DNA from: an uncultured Bacilli bacterium
GTDB taxonomy: Bacteria; Bacillota_I; Bacilli_A; RFN20; CAG-826
NCBI GenBank assembly: GCA_934133115.1
Contig: CAKPAV010000030.1
Location: forward strand, 1 to 11,041
DNA: 11,041 nt
Direction: 5' to 3'
Shown here one piece after another: positions 1 through 7,033 of this stretch. The notes under the pieces were generated by a model. The model was not told where the DNA came from, made no database searches, and worked only from the letters and a program-made list of their open reading frames with translations. The stretch's first letter is position 1; the number at the start of each line of letters is the position of its first letter. The position numbers and the translations under genes are program-made.

Positions 1-10
1 GTTAATTATA

Positions 11-19
11 TGCTATAAT
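11..19 (+). promoter_or_regulatory. Extended -10 promoter element of the Crp/Fnr-type gene
   Basis: TGCTATAAT is a perfect -10 hexamer (14-19) with the upstream TG of an extended -10 promoter. The matching -35 would lie to the left of the window and cannot be seen. Transcription should start near 26, leaving a leader of about 35 bases that contains the palindrome at 32-47 and a ribosome-binding site AGGAG at 51-55, six bases before the ATG. Confidence 0.75.
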
Positions 20-31
20 ATAAATGTGTTT

Positions 32-47
32 TGTGATAATTATCACA
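32..47. promoter_or_regulatory. Perfect 16-bp Crp-type operator
   Basis: TGTGATAATTATCACA is a perfect inverted repeat. It matches the Crp-type arrangement TGTGA-N6-TCACA. It begins about 6 bases after the predicted transcription start and lies wholly between the -10 box and the ribosome-binding site of the adjacent Crp/Fnr-family gene. A bound protein there would block initiation or early elongation, so the inferred role is negative autoregulation. The downstream gene's recognition helix (Arg-Glu-Thr-x-x-Arg) is of the kind known to read TGTGA half-sites. Confidence 0.8.
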
Positions 48-61
48 GTTAGGAGCCAAAT

Positions 62-688
62 ATGTTAACTTCTTTAGACTTAGTTGCCGTACTTAATAAA
101 GATGAATTTAAATATGTGAAGTATTTAGAATTTCATAAATCAGATGTTTTATATTTTGAAGGTGATACTTGTAGTAATATTGATATATTAATAAAAGGCG
201 AGATTATTATGACTAAAAGTGATTTGGATGGTAATGAAGAAACTTTTAACTATATGAAAGCACCGAATATTTTTGGTAATAATTTAATTTTTGCTTTTTC
301 TAACCATTATTTAGGCAATGTTACTAGCTATAGTGATGTGGCACTATATCGAATAAATAAAGATAATTTATTATATTTATTATCAAATAACAAAACATTC
401 TTAACCATGTATCTTACCCTTATTGCTAATAAATCACTTGAATTATCTAAACATCTGCAAGTAGTATCTATTCAAAATGTTGAAAAACGTATATTAAGTT
501 TCTTAAAGATGAAATTTAAAGAAAATAATGGTTATTATCAAATTCATTCGATGACAAGCTTTGCAAAAGAATTGTCATTACCGCGTGAAACTACTTCTAG
601 AATGGTTTATAAGCTATCTAGAGCTAACAAATTCATTTATATAGATAAAACGTTTAAAGAAATTAAAAATGCCTTAGATTCACTCTAA
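62..688 (+). CDS. Crp/Fnr-family transcriptional regulator
   Basis: This 208-residue protein has the two-domain Crp/Fnr layout and normal length for the family. A beta-roll sensory domain covers about residues 20-105 (FEGD at 32-35, KGEI at 45-48), followed by a long dimerisation helix at about 107-135 and a winged helix-turn-helix at about 160-200. The recognition helix has R175-E176-T177-T178-S179-R180, the same Arg-Glu...Arg spacing as E. coli Crp. The phosphate-binding cassette of cAMP-responsive Crp (GELG with a following Arg-Ser) is absent: after F71-G72 come N73-N74. There is also only one cysteine (C37), so an Fnr-type iron-sulfur cluster is not supported. The signal it senses is therefore unknown. 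The ATG start is supported by AGGAG six bases upstream. It is the only plus-strand gene, convergent with deoB. It probably represses itself through the palindrome at 32-47. Its other targets are not visible here. Confidence 0.9.
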   Translation: MLTSLDLVAVLNKDEFKYVKYLEFHKSDVLYFEGDTCSNIDILIKGEIIMTKSDLDGNEETFNYMKAPNIFGNNLIFAFSNHYLGNVTSYSDVALYRINKDNLLYLLSNNKTFLTMYLTLIANKSLELSKHLQVVSIQNVEKRILSFLKMKFKENNGYYQIHSMTSFAKELSLPRETTSRMVYKLSRANKFIYIDKTFKEIKNALDSL

Positions 689-702
689 GGCGTTTTCTTT
701 TA
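661..702. terminator. Shared bidirectional intrinsic terminator
   Basis: An 8-bp perfect stem, GCCTTAGA (671-678) and TCTAAGGC (684-691), closes a 5-base loop. On the plus strand it is followed by GTTTTCTTTT, a good U-tract for the Crp/Fnr-type gene. The stem also contains that gene's TAA stop codon. On the minus strand the hairpin follows the deoB stop and runs into ATTTTTAATT, a weaker U-tract. One hairpin therefore serves two convergent genes separated by only 11 bases. Confidence 0.85.
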
Positions 703-1887
703 CTTAAGTAGTTCTTCTATTGGTTCACCGATCATATTACTTGCTTTTTTAAGTCCAAAGTTTTCTAGTATTGTTGCGCCAATATCAGCGAATGTATTAC
801 GTTCATTTAAGAGTTTTCCATCAACAATTGATTTTGAATAACATAATAATGGGACACGTTCTCTTGTATGATCTGTACCAGTATGAGTTGGGTCATTACC
901 ATGATCAGCAGTAATCATTACTAAGTCATCATCATTAATAGTTTTTAATAAAACTTTTAATTTTTTATCAAAGTCTTCAATTGCTTTACCATATCCAATC
1001 GGGTTACGGCGGTGCCCATATTCAGAATCAAATTCGACTAAGTTAACAAAGCATAATCCCTTATAATCTTTCTTAGCTTCTTCGATTGTTTTATCCATAC
1101 CATCGTTATTAGATATAGTTCTTTGGGTGCGAGTTACACCTGCTCCATTAAAGATGTCATTGATTTTACCGACACAACTTACTTCGTATCCCGCATCTTT
1201 TAATATATTCATAGCGGTTGTTCCAGTTGGAGATAAAGCATAGTCATGACGATTAGATGTACGTTTGAAGTTATCTTTATTATCGCCAACATATGGACGT
1301 GCAATAATTCGACCTAGTAAATATTCTGGGCGCATACATATGTCACGCGCTATTTCGCAGTCCCTATATAATTCACTTAAAGGAATGATATTTTCATGAG
1401 CCGCAATTTGAAGAACACTATCAGCGCTTGTATAAACAATTAAAGCGCCTGTTTTCATTTGCTCTTCACCAAGTTGTTTAATGATTTCGGTTCCGCTTGC
1501 GGCAATATTACCTATGATTTTACGACCAGTTTTTTCCTCTAATTCATCAATTAATTCTTTTGGAAATCCTGTATCAGTAAATGTTTTAAATGGTTTAGTT
1601 ATTAATATTCCCATCATTTCCCAGTGACCAGTCATAGTATCTTTTCCGTTACTTGCTTCATTTAAAATCAAAGAATAGGCATGAGGATGAGATACAATAG
1701 ATGATCCCACTACTTTTCCTAAATCTCCAATTCCTAAAGCATTTATAGTAGGAATATCAAGTCCTCCACAACGTTCAGAAGTATGAACCCATGTATTAGT
1801 GCCAGCATCGCCAAACTTATCAGCGTCCTTCATGGCTCCAATGCCGGCTGAATCCATTACAATAACAAATATACGTTTATATTTCAT
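700..1887 (-). CDS. deoB: Phosphopentomutase
   Basis: The enzyme interconverts (deoxy)ribose 1-phosphate and 5-phosphate, linking nucleoside breakdown to the pentose phosphate pathway in the cytoplasm. Its 395 residues match the bacterial DeoB family, which belongs to the alkaline phosphatase superfamily. Visible landmarks are the first metal ligand D12 in MDSAGIG, the phospho-acceptor threonine T86 in DTMTGHWE, D287 and H292 in EFDSEYGHRR, D328-H329 in TADHG, and H340 in GTDHTRERVP. The family cap-domain stretch around 200-220 (GDNKDNFKRTSNRHDY) is also intact. All predicted Mn ligands are present, so it should be active. The ATG is preceded by AGGAAG eight bases upstream. It lies 34 bases downstream of xerD and probably shares its transcript, matching the ripX-drm order known in Bacillus. 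A purine nucleoside phosphorylase gene, common in such loci, does not follow. Confidence 0.97.
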   Translation of the reverse strand: MKYKRIFVIVMDSAGIGAMKDADKFGDAGTNTWVHTSERCGGLDIPTINALGIGDLGKVVGSSIVSHPHAYSLILNEASNGKDTMTGHWEMMGILITKPFKTFTDTGFPKELIDELEEKTGRKIIGNIAASGTEIIKQLGEEQMKTGALIVYTSADSVLQIAAHENIIPLSELYRDCEIARDICMRPEYLLGRIIARPYVGDNKDNFKRTSNRHDYALSPTGTTAMNILKDAGYEVSCVGKINDIFNGAGVTRTQRTISNNDGMDKTIEEAKKDYKGLCFVNLVEFDSEYGHRRNPIGYGKAIEDFDKKLKVLLKTINDDDLVMITADHGNDPTHTGTDHTRERVPLLCYSKSIVDGKLLNERNTFADIGATILENFGLKKASNMIGEPIEELLK

Positions 1888-1921
1888 ATAAAAATCTTCC
1901 TTTCACATCAATTATTATAAC

Positions 1922-2803
1922 TTACTTTTTTTTGTTATACAAATCATAGGCGCTTAAAATACGGTTTTGCGTAATAGTTGTATAAATCTGGGTTGTAGCT
2001 ATATCAGAATGGCCTAACATTTCTTGTACTACTCTTAATTGGGCGCCATTTTCTAATAAGTGTGTAGCAAATGAATGGCGCAATGTATGGGGAGATATTT
2101 CTTTATTGATATTAGCCATATCAGCATATTTTCTTATCATTTTAAAAAAGTATTGACGGGATAAAGGCTTTCCGTATTTAGATAAGAAAATATAATTACT
2201 TTTAATTTTTTTGTCTTCATAACGCACTTCATCTAAATAGGCACATAAATATTCTAAAGCAAATTCGCCAATGGGTACTCTTCTTTCTTTTGAGCCTTTA
2301 CCCATAACAGTTATAATGCCCTTAGAAATATTTACATTAGAAAACTTTAAATTTAATAATTCGGAAACACGTAATCCAGAAGCATACATTACTTCAAGCA
2401 TAGCTTTATCTCTTAAGCCATCTCTTTTAGATAAATCGGGTTGTTCTAATAATGCTTCAACTTCTTCCATTGTTAAATAAGTTGGTAATAAAGCATGTTG
2501 TTTAGGCAAATCCACTTTGGGAATTTGTAAACGATAATAATTTTCTCTTTGCAGGAATTTATAAAAATTTCGAATAACAGATACTCTTCTTACAATAGTT
2601 CGAGGGGATATTTGATGCAAGGCTTCATAACGAACAAAGCGAGAAAAAAGTTCAGGGGCTAAGTCATCAGTTTCTTCTAAATTATCAATTGCCCCGACAA
2701 AGAAATTTAAATCATCTTTATAAGCACTTATCGTATTTTCGGATAATCCTTTTTCGACGATAAGATATTCAATATATAAGTTAATTGCTTCTTGAATGTC
2801 CAT
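1922..2803 (-). CDS. xerD: Site-specific tyrosine recombinase XerD
   Basis: This 293-residue protein has the XerC/XerD layout: a SAM-like N-terminal core-binding domain (about 5-85) and a C-terminal catalytic domain (about 107-285). All six catalytic residues of tyrosine recombinases can be placed: R145 (ASGLRVSELL), K169 (GKGSKERRVP), H239 and R242 (SPHTLRHSFATH), H265 (LGHSDIATTQ) and nucleophile Y274 (IYT). XerD with XerC resolves chromosome dimers at dif; Gram-positive XerD also has a reported role in chromosome organisation. Length, alignment and the adjoining deoB favour XerD over a phage or integron integrase. XerC itself cannot be excluded from sequence alone. The start has a strong AGGGAG seven bases upstream. 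It is 33 bases after dinB, with no room for a clear promoter, so cotranscription is likely. Confidence 0.93.
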   Translation of the reverse strand: MDIQEAINLYIEYLIVEKGLSENTISAYKDDLNFFVGAIDNLEETDDLAPELFSRFVRYEALHQISPRTIVRRVSVIRNFYKFLQRENYYRLQIPKVDLPKQHALLPTYLTMEEVEALLEQPDLSKRDGLRDKAMLEVMYASGLRVSELLNLKFSNVNISKGIITVMGKGSKERRVPIGEFALEYLCAYLDEVRYEDKKIKSNYIFLSKYGKPLSRQYFFKMIRKYADMANINKEISPHTLRHSFATHLLENGAQLRVVQEMLGHSDIATTQIYTTITQNRILSAYDLYNKKK

Positions 2804-2816
2804 AAATTAACTCCCT

Positions 2817-2838
2817 ATCTACTAATTATCTACTAATT
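2817..2838. repeat. Tandem 11-bp duplication at the dinB-xerD junction
   Basis: ATCTACTAATT occurs twice in a row (2817-2827 and 2828-2838), filling the short gap between dinB and xerD and touching the dinB stop codon. It is probably a replication-slippage duplication. No function is evident. Confidence 0.7.
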
Positions 2839-4015
2839 AATTACTATTTGGCTTTTTTGCTTCACTTGCACGTTTAAAAACGTCTTTTTTTAGTTTACGA
2901 TTCAAATCATTAATTAAAAGCTTAGTTTTAGACTCTTCTTCATGAATTTGATAGTTAAATAAGCTCATTTGTAACTTAATTTCATTTTTAGAAATAAGGT
3001 TTTGTAATGTTACTCCTACTAAACGAATGGGCTCTTGATTATTAAGTTTATCATAAACAAGCAAGGCTTTTTCTAAAATTGTTTCATAATCATTAAAAGG
3101 TTCACGAAATGTCATACACTTAGTATGTAAACGGAAATCAATAGTTTTAATGGTTATTTGAATAGTATTACCTAATTTATTTTCCTCTTGCGCTCTTTCG
3201 CTTACATCTTTTGATAAATATTTAATCATCGACTTTATTTCTTCGTAATCAGTAGTGTCATGATCAAATGTACGTGAGGTTCCAATTGATTTAGGATCGG
3301 CAACTTCAGTTTCAACAACATCAGAACCATAGCCATCAATCCATTCCATACAAGTATAATAAAATTTACCTAATTGCTTTTTTAATTTCTCTTGATCAAC
3401 TATTTTTAATGAGCCGATTGTATCCACGCCAATATCTCTTAGTCTCGGAGCTGTTTTTTTACCTATTCCAAACATACTTTCAATTGGTAAAGAATAAATC
3501 ATTTTTTTTACATCTTTACGTCTAATAATTGTAATTCCCATCGGTTTTTTCATGTCTGATGCCATTTTAGCTAAAAACTTTGTGGGTGCAATACCAATAG
3601 AACATTTTAATTTGGTTTTTTCATATAATCCTTTTTGTAAATCTTTTAAGTATTGATAAGGATTTTTTTGATTTTTTAATGGCTCAGTCATATCAACAAA
3701 GCATTCATCAATTGATGCCACTTGGACAATGGGAGAATAATGACGCACATAATCAAAGAATTCTTTTGATAAACGTTCATATAATTCAAAATGGCACGGA
3801 GTAATTATTACATTAGGGCATAATTCTTTAGCTTGATAAGTTGGCATAGCGCTATGAATACCAAACGCTCTTGCTTCATAATTAGCAGTAGAAACAATGC
3901 CTCTTCTTCCATTTCCAGCAACGATTAAGGGTTTCCCTTCATACTCTGGGTGTGTGATAGTTTCAGCAGTGGCAAAAAAGCAATTTAAGTCAATATGCAT
4001 AATTATCTTACTCAT
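2837..4015 (-). CDS. dinB: DNA polymerase IV (Y-family translesion polymerase)
   Basis: DinB copies past damaged bases without proofreading. From the ATG chosen here the protein has 392 residues. The N-terminus reads MSKIIMHIDLNCFFA, with catalytic D9 and aromatic steric-gate region F13-F14. The second catalytic pair D103-E104 is in ASIDECF, the family signature. Fingers, thumb and little-finger domains follow. Near the C-terminus QMSLF (349-353) fits the sliding-clamp-binding motif (QLxLF type). A TTG codon at 4033 would add six residues (MIGDGF), but the ribosome-binding site AGGAG (4023-4027) lies inside that extension and is correctly placed for the ATG at 4015. The usual Pol IV N-terminus also begins at this Met. 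It is the first gene of a probable dinB-xerD-deoB operon. No Gram-positive LexA box (GAAC-N4-GTTC) is visible upstream, so SOS control is not supported. Confidence 0.95.
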   Translation of the reverse strand: MSKIIMHIDLNCFFATAETITHPEYEGKPLIVAGNGRRGIVSTANYEARAFGIHSAMPTYQAKELCPNVIITPCHFELYERLSKEFFDYVRHYSPIVQVASIDECFVDMTEPLKNQKNPYQYLKDLQKGLYEKTKLKCSIGIAPTKFLAKMASDMKKPMGITIIRRKDVKKMIYSLPIESMFGIGKKTAPRLRDIGVDTIGSLKIVDQEKLKKQLGKFYYTCMEWIDGYGSDVVETEVADPKSIGTSRTFDHDTTDYEEIKSMIKYLSKDVSERAQEENKLGNTIQITIKTIDFRLHTKCMTFREPFNDYETILEKALLVYDKLNNQEPIRLVGVTLQNLISKNEIKLQMSLFNYQIHEEESKTKLLINDLNRKLKKDVFKRASEAKKPNSN

Positions 4016-4022
4016 GAAACCA

Positions 4023-4027
4023 TCTCC
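4023..4027 (-). promoter_or_regulatory. Ribosome-binding site that sets the dinB start
   Basis: On the minus strand AGGAG lies 7 bases before the ATG at 4015-4013. It falls within the reading frame of a longer TTG-initiated form, which argues that the longer form is not the real start. Confidence 0.8.
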
Positions 4028-4037
4028 TATCAATAAT

Positions 4038-4066
4038 ATTATAGCAAATATTGAAATGATATTTAA
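4038..4066 (-). promoter_or_regulatory. Extended -10 promoter for dinB-xerD-deoB
   Basis: On the minus strand TGCTATAAT (4038-4046) is a perfect extended -10 element, identical to the one before the Crp/Fnr-type gene. At 17-base spacing the -35 would be TTAAAT (4061-4066), a weak 3/6 match, as expected when the extended -10 compensates. The predicted start is near 4031, about 16 bases before the dinB ATG. The gaps before xerD and deoB contain no comparable promoter. Confidence 0.65.
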
Positions 4067-4101
4067 ACAAAAGAAAAGGAACTATCGCTACTAATAGTTC
4101 C
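4065..4101 (-). terminator. Intrinsic terminator after the GH3 gene
   Basis: Perfect 8-bp arms GGAACTAT (4078-4085) and ATAGTTCC (4094-4101) enclose an 8-base loop. On the minus strand the stem is followed by TTTTCTTTTGTTT, a good U-tract. It lies 11 bases after the GH3 stop codon and separates that gene from the dinB promoter. Confidence 0.85.
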
Positions 4102-4112
4102 TAAGATAATTA

Positions 4113-6965
4113 TTATTTTTCTTCTTTCTTTTCTTTAACTAATTGGATAATTGGTAAGGCAATACCTGCGATTGCGCCTAACCAAATAATAGCATCAACG
4201 CTCCATAATAGGGCTTGCCAATTAAATATATGCGAGTTTCCTTTAATACTGGAAGAATATTCTTGTACGGCATTCGAATTTGTAACGGCATAAATAATAT
4301 TTTTAGCAGCATTATGGATATAATGATTTACTGTATTATTTTCTTTATAGTTAGCGGAGCTATTAGTTAATCCTCCAACAGTTTCATTTACAGTAGATAA
4401 TGGCCATAATTGAGCATTTGAGTTTAACCAAATATCGGTTCCACCATATAATCCAGATATCATATCTTGATAATACATAGCTGTTACGGATGCTTGGTCT
4501 GTGATAGCCATACCTTTAAATCCCCATTCGTTTCTTAAGACATTTGTCATTAAGCCTTTATGAGCACCAGCCCAAGTAGCACCAATACGATTCATAGCAA
4601 CCATTACAGCGACTGAATTACCTTCGATAGTGGCATATTCAAATCCTTTTAAACAAATTTCACGAATTTCTTGTTCATTAGCAAAATATGCTCCGCCATA
4701 ACGATTAGTTTCTTGATCATTTAAGGCAAAGTGTTTCATATAAGCAATAACACCCATTGAGCGAACGCCTTTCATTTCACTAGCAGCAATAATACCTGAT
4801 AAGTAGCCATCTTCAGAGAAATATTCAAAATTACGTCCGCTATAAGGAGAACGATGAATATCAATACCTGGAGCGTACCATCCAGCGACATTTGCGGCGA
4901 TTGAGTCTTCCCCAATATGGATACCGACTTCTTCAATTAAATCTTTATTCCAAGTTGAAGACATTACTACTTCTGCTGGCCATGCCATACATGAAGTACC
5001 ACCAACTAAAGTACCAGATATTCCTGATGGACCATCTTTATCTTGAGTTGAAGGTAAGCCAATAGAATCAATTGCCATGGTGGAATAACCGCCAATTCTT
5101 ACTAATTTAGAAGCTTGATTCCAGGTAAGTTGATTAACTAAATCATCCCATTTAGAGTCGTTATAATCAACGCCAATTAAATCTTTAATAGTATAACTTG
5201 TACTTGTTGAATTAAATGTTACTTTTTCTAAAGAAGTGTCATTAATAACGGCATCACTTCTATTCCATTTTAAATCTTCAATTAATTGACTTGGGGCAGT
5301 CCAAGATTTGTTTTGATAATTAGATGAACTTGCCAAAGTAGAAACCCAGTTACTTCTACTTAAATATTTAAAGCTACTATCATATTTATTAATATCAGCA
5401 TCTTCAAATTGATTAGTTATTGTGTAATCAGTAACATCAGATTTAGCAAATGTTTCTTTATCAAGTGTAGCTTGTGTAAATGCTAATTTAGCTAAGCTAG
5501 CATTACCACTAACACTAGGTGTATTAAGTAAAGCATGAATATTATTAAGTGCTTCATGCGATCCATTACCGATGCTAAAATAATAATCACCAGCATCTAA
5601 AACATAAGTTTTTGCATCTTTATAGTCATAAGATGTTAATTGCTTTTTATCAACTTTTACTTCAACATTACTAACTGTTTCTCCACTTTTAATAATATCT
5701 GTCTTAGTAACACCAACTAATTCAATCGCGGATGTTTCAATTTTACCGTTATATGGTTTATGAGCATATACTTCTATTACATCTTTTCCATCCATATCTC
5801 CAGTATTAGTTACATCAACAGTTATTTCAAAACTATTTCCATCACTTGTTTCACTAACTTTAAAGTTAGAATATTCAAAAGTTGTATAAGATAAGCCAAA
5901 TCCAAATGGGTATTGAACTTCGGAATCATAATTAAATGATCCAGCATTACCTTGATTTAATAAAACATCTTCATAGCGAGTTTCATAATAGCGATAACCA
6001 ACGTATATTCCTTCGCCATATACTAAGTATTTACTTGCTCTTTGAGTATTCTTATCGGCATTAGCTATACTAAAATCACCCATATTGCTAAATGAAGGTG
6101 CTGAAGTTGAATCATAAGCAAATGTATCAACTAATTTACCAGATGGATTACTAGTTCCAGCAATTACACTAGCTAGGCCATATAATCCTTCTTGACCAAC
6201 GCCGCCACACCATAAAACAGATTTAACATTTTGATAAGCTACATCTTCTAAAAATCCTAATTCAATTGGATTATTTGTATTAACAATTAATATAACTTTA
6301 TCAAAATTAGCGCATGCTAGTTTGATTGTATCTCTTTCATTATCATCAACTTGTAAATAACGATAACCAGTTGAAAGAGTGTTAAGAGGTAAATCTGATG
6401 ATTCTCCTCCGCTTCTTCCAATTGTGACAATTGCTACTTCATCATCTTTAATAGTTTTTAAAGCGTTAGAGTCACCATTAATTACACTAACAGGTACTTC
6501 ATTAACACTAAAAGCACCTCTTCCTGTTTCATCAGGATAAGTTTTGCGGTATGATTTTCCTTTACCAGTGCTATAAAAGTCCCATAAGTTTTGATCAACG
6601 ACAAATCCTTCTTTTTCTAAAGCGGTTTTTAGTGTTGGAGCGGTTGATACATCAACAGCGCCGCTACCAGATCCACCATAAACAAAGTCGACAGAGTTTT
6701 GACCAAATATAGCTAGTTTCTTTTCTGTTTTTAACGGTAAGGCGTTATCTTTATTTTGAAGAAGAACGCTACCTTCCTTAACAACTTCTTGAGCACATGC
6801 TTTTTCGGCTTCACTAGCTACATAGTCACTCTTAGAAAAAAATGTATTCAATAAACCTTCATAACGATAAGCAATACTTGTTCCAGCACCCATACCAACT
6901 GCTAAAATTGTTGAAACAGAGATTGATGTTATTTTTGCCCAAAGTGGGAATTTCTTTTTACTCAT
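4113..6965 (-). CDS. Membrane-anchored, domain-permuted GH3 glycoside hydrolase
   Basis: This 950-residue family 3 glycoside hydrolase probably removes terminal beta-linked glucose or a related sugar outside the membrane. The exact substrate cannot be read from sequence. The domain order is permuted: the (alpha/beta)6 domain comes first (about 55-360), then a fibronectin III-like domain (about 370-480), a linker (about 480-600), and the catalytic TIM barrel last (about 605-900). This order is known from some Ruminococcus and Butyrivibrio beta-glucosidases. The barrel carries D644 (KDGPSG) for substrate binding, GRNFEYFSED (710-719), K744-H745 (KHFALNDQET) and predicted nucleophile D823 in GFKGMAITDQ, where many relatives have SDW. 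E188 in GRSGGESSDL is the likely acid/base. An N-terminal hydrophobic segment (about 10-31) has no lipobox, and a second one (about 921-943) ends in a charged tail. Both ends are therefore probably anchored with the enzyme outside. AGGAG lies 12 bases before the ATG. It follows the lipoprotein gene, with a hairpin between them. Confidence 0.92.
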   Translation of the reverse strand: MSKKKFPLWAKITSISVSTILAVGMGAGTSIAYRYEGLLNTFFSKSDYVASEAEKACAQEVVKEGSVLLQNKDNALPLKTEKKLAIFGQNSVDFVYGGSGSGAVDVSTAPTLKTALEKEGFVVDQNLWDFYSTGKGKSYRKTYPDETGRGAFSVNEVPVSVINGDSNALKTIKDDEVAIVTIGRSGGESSDLPLNTLSTGYRYLQVDDNERDTIKLACANFDKVILIVNTNNPIELGFLEDVAYQNVKSVLWCGGVGQEGLYGLASVIAGTSNPSGKLVDTFAYDSTSAPSFSNMGDFSIANADKNTQRASKYLVYGEGIYVGYRYYETRYEDVLLNQGNAGSFNYDSEVQYPFGFGLSYTTFEYSNFKVSETSDGNSFEITVDVTNTGDMDGKDVIEVYAHKPYNGKIETSAIELVGVTKTDIIKSGETVSNVEVKVDKKQLTSYDYKDAKTYVLDAGDYYFSIGNGSHEALNNIHALLNTPSVSGNASLAKLAFTQATLDKETFAKSDVTDYTITNQFEDADINKYDSSFKYLSRSNWVSTLASSSNYQNKSWTAPSQLIEDLKWNRSDAVINDTSLEKVTFNSTSTSYTIKDLIGVDYNDSKWDDLVNQLTWNQASKLVRIGGYSTMAIDSIGLPSTQDKDGPSGISGTLVGGTSCMAWPAEVVMSSTWNKDLIEEVGIHIGEDSIAANVAGWYAPGIDIHRSPYSGRNFEYFSEDGYLSGIIAASEMKGVRSMGVIAYMKHFALNDQETNRYGGAYFANEQEIREICLKGFEYATIEGNSVAVMVAMNRIGATWAGAHKGLMTNVLRNEWGFKGMAITDQASVTAMYYQDMISGLYGGTDIWLNSNAQLWPLSTVNETVGGLTNSSANYKENNTVNHYIHNAAKNIIYAVTNSNAVQEYSSSIKGNSHIFNWQALLWSVDAIIWLGAIAGIALPIIQLVKEKKEEK

Positions 6966-6984
6966 AATAAATAATTTCTCCTTT

Positions 6985-7025
6985 CAAAAATTAAAATGAA
7001 AGGTGATTAAATGCATTAATCACCT
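6985..7025 (-). terminator. Intercistronic hairpin, terminator-like
   Basis: Perfect 10-bp arms AGGTGATTAA (7001-7010) and TTAATCACCT (7016-7025) flank a 5-base loop. On the minus strand it begins 9 bases after the lipoprotein stop and is followed by TTCATTTTAATTTTTG, a T-rich but interrupted tail. It may be a partial terminator or a transcript-stabilising hairpin that makes GH3 expression lower than, or different from, that of the lipoprotein. No separate GH3 promoter is obvious in the remaining gap. Confidence 0.7.
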
Positions 7026-7033
7026 AGTTAATA

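Noticed and set aside
62..688. Fnr-type oxygen sensor assignment for the Crp/Fnr-family gene
   Set aside because: Only one cysteine (C37) is present, so the four-cysteine iron-sulfur cluster of Fnr cannot form.
2271..2480. Plus-strand open frame of 69 codons inside xerD
   Set aside because: It lies antisense within a gene whose catalytic residues are all intact, and it has no recognisable protein features.
3897..4094. Plus-strand open frame of 65 codons across the dinB start
   Set aside because: It is antisense to the conserved N-terminal coding region of dinB and to its promoter, with no family resemblance.
4078..4101. GAAC...GTTC symmetry upstream of dinB as a LexA/SOS box
   Set aside because: The half-sites are separated by 14 bases rather than 4. 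The symmetry is explained by the GH3 terminator stem.
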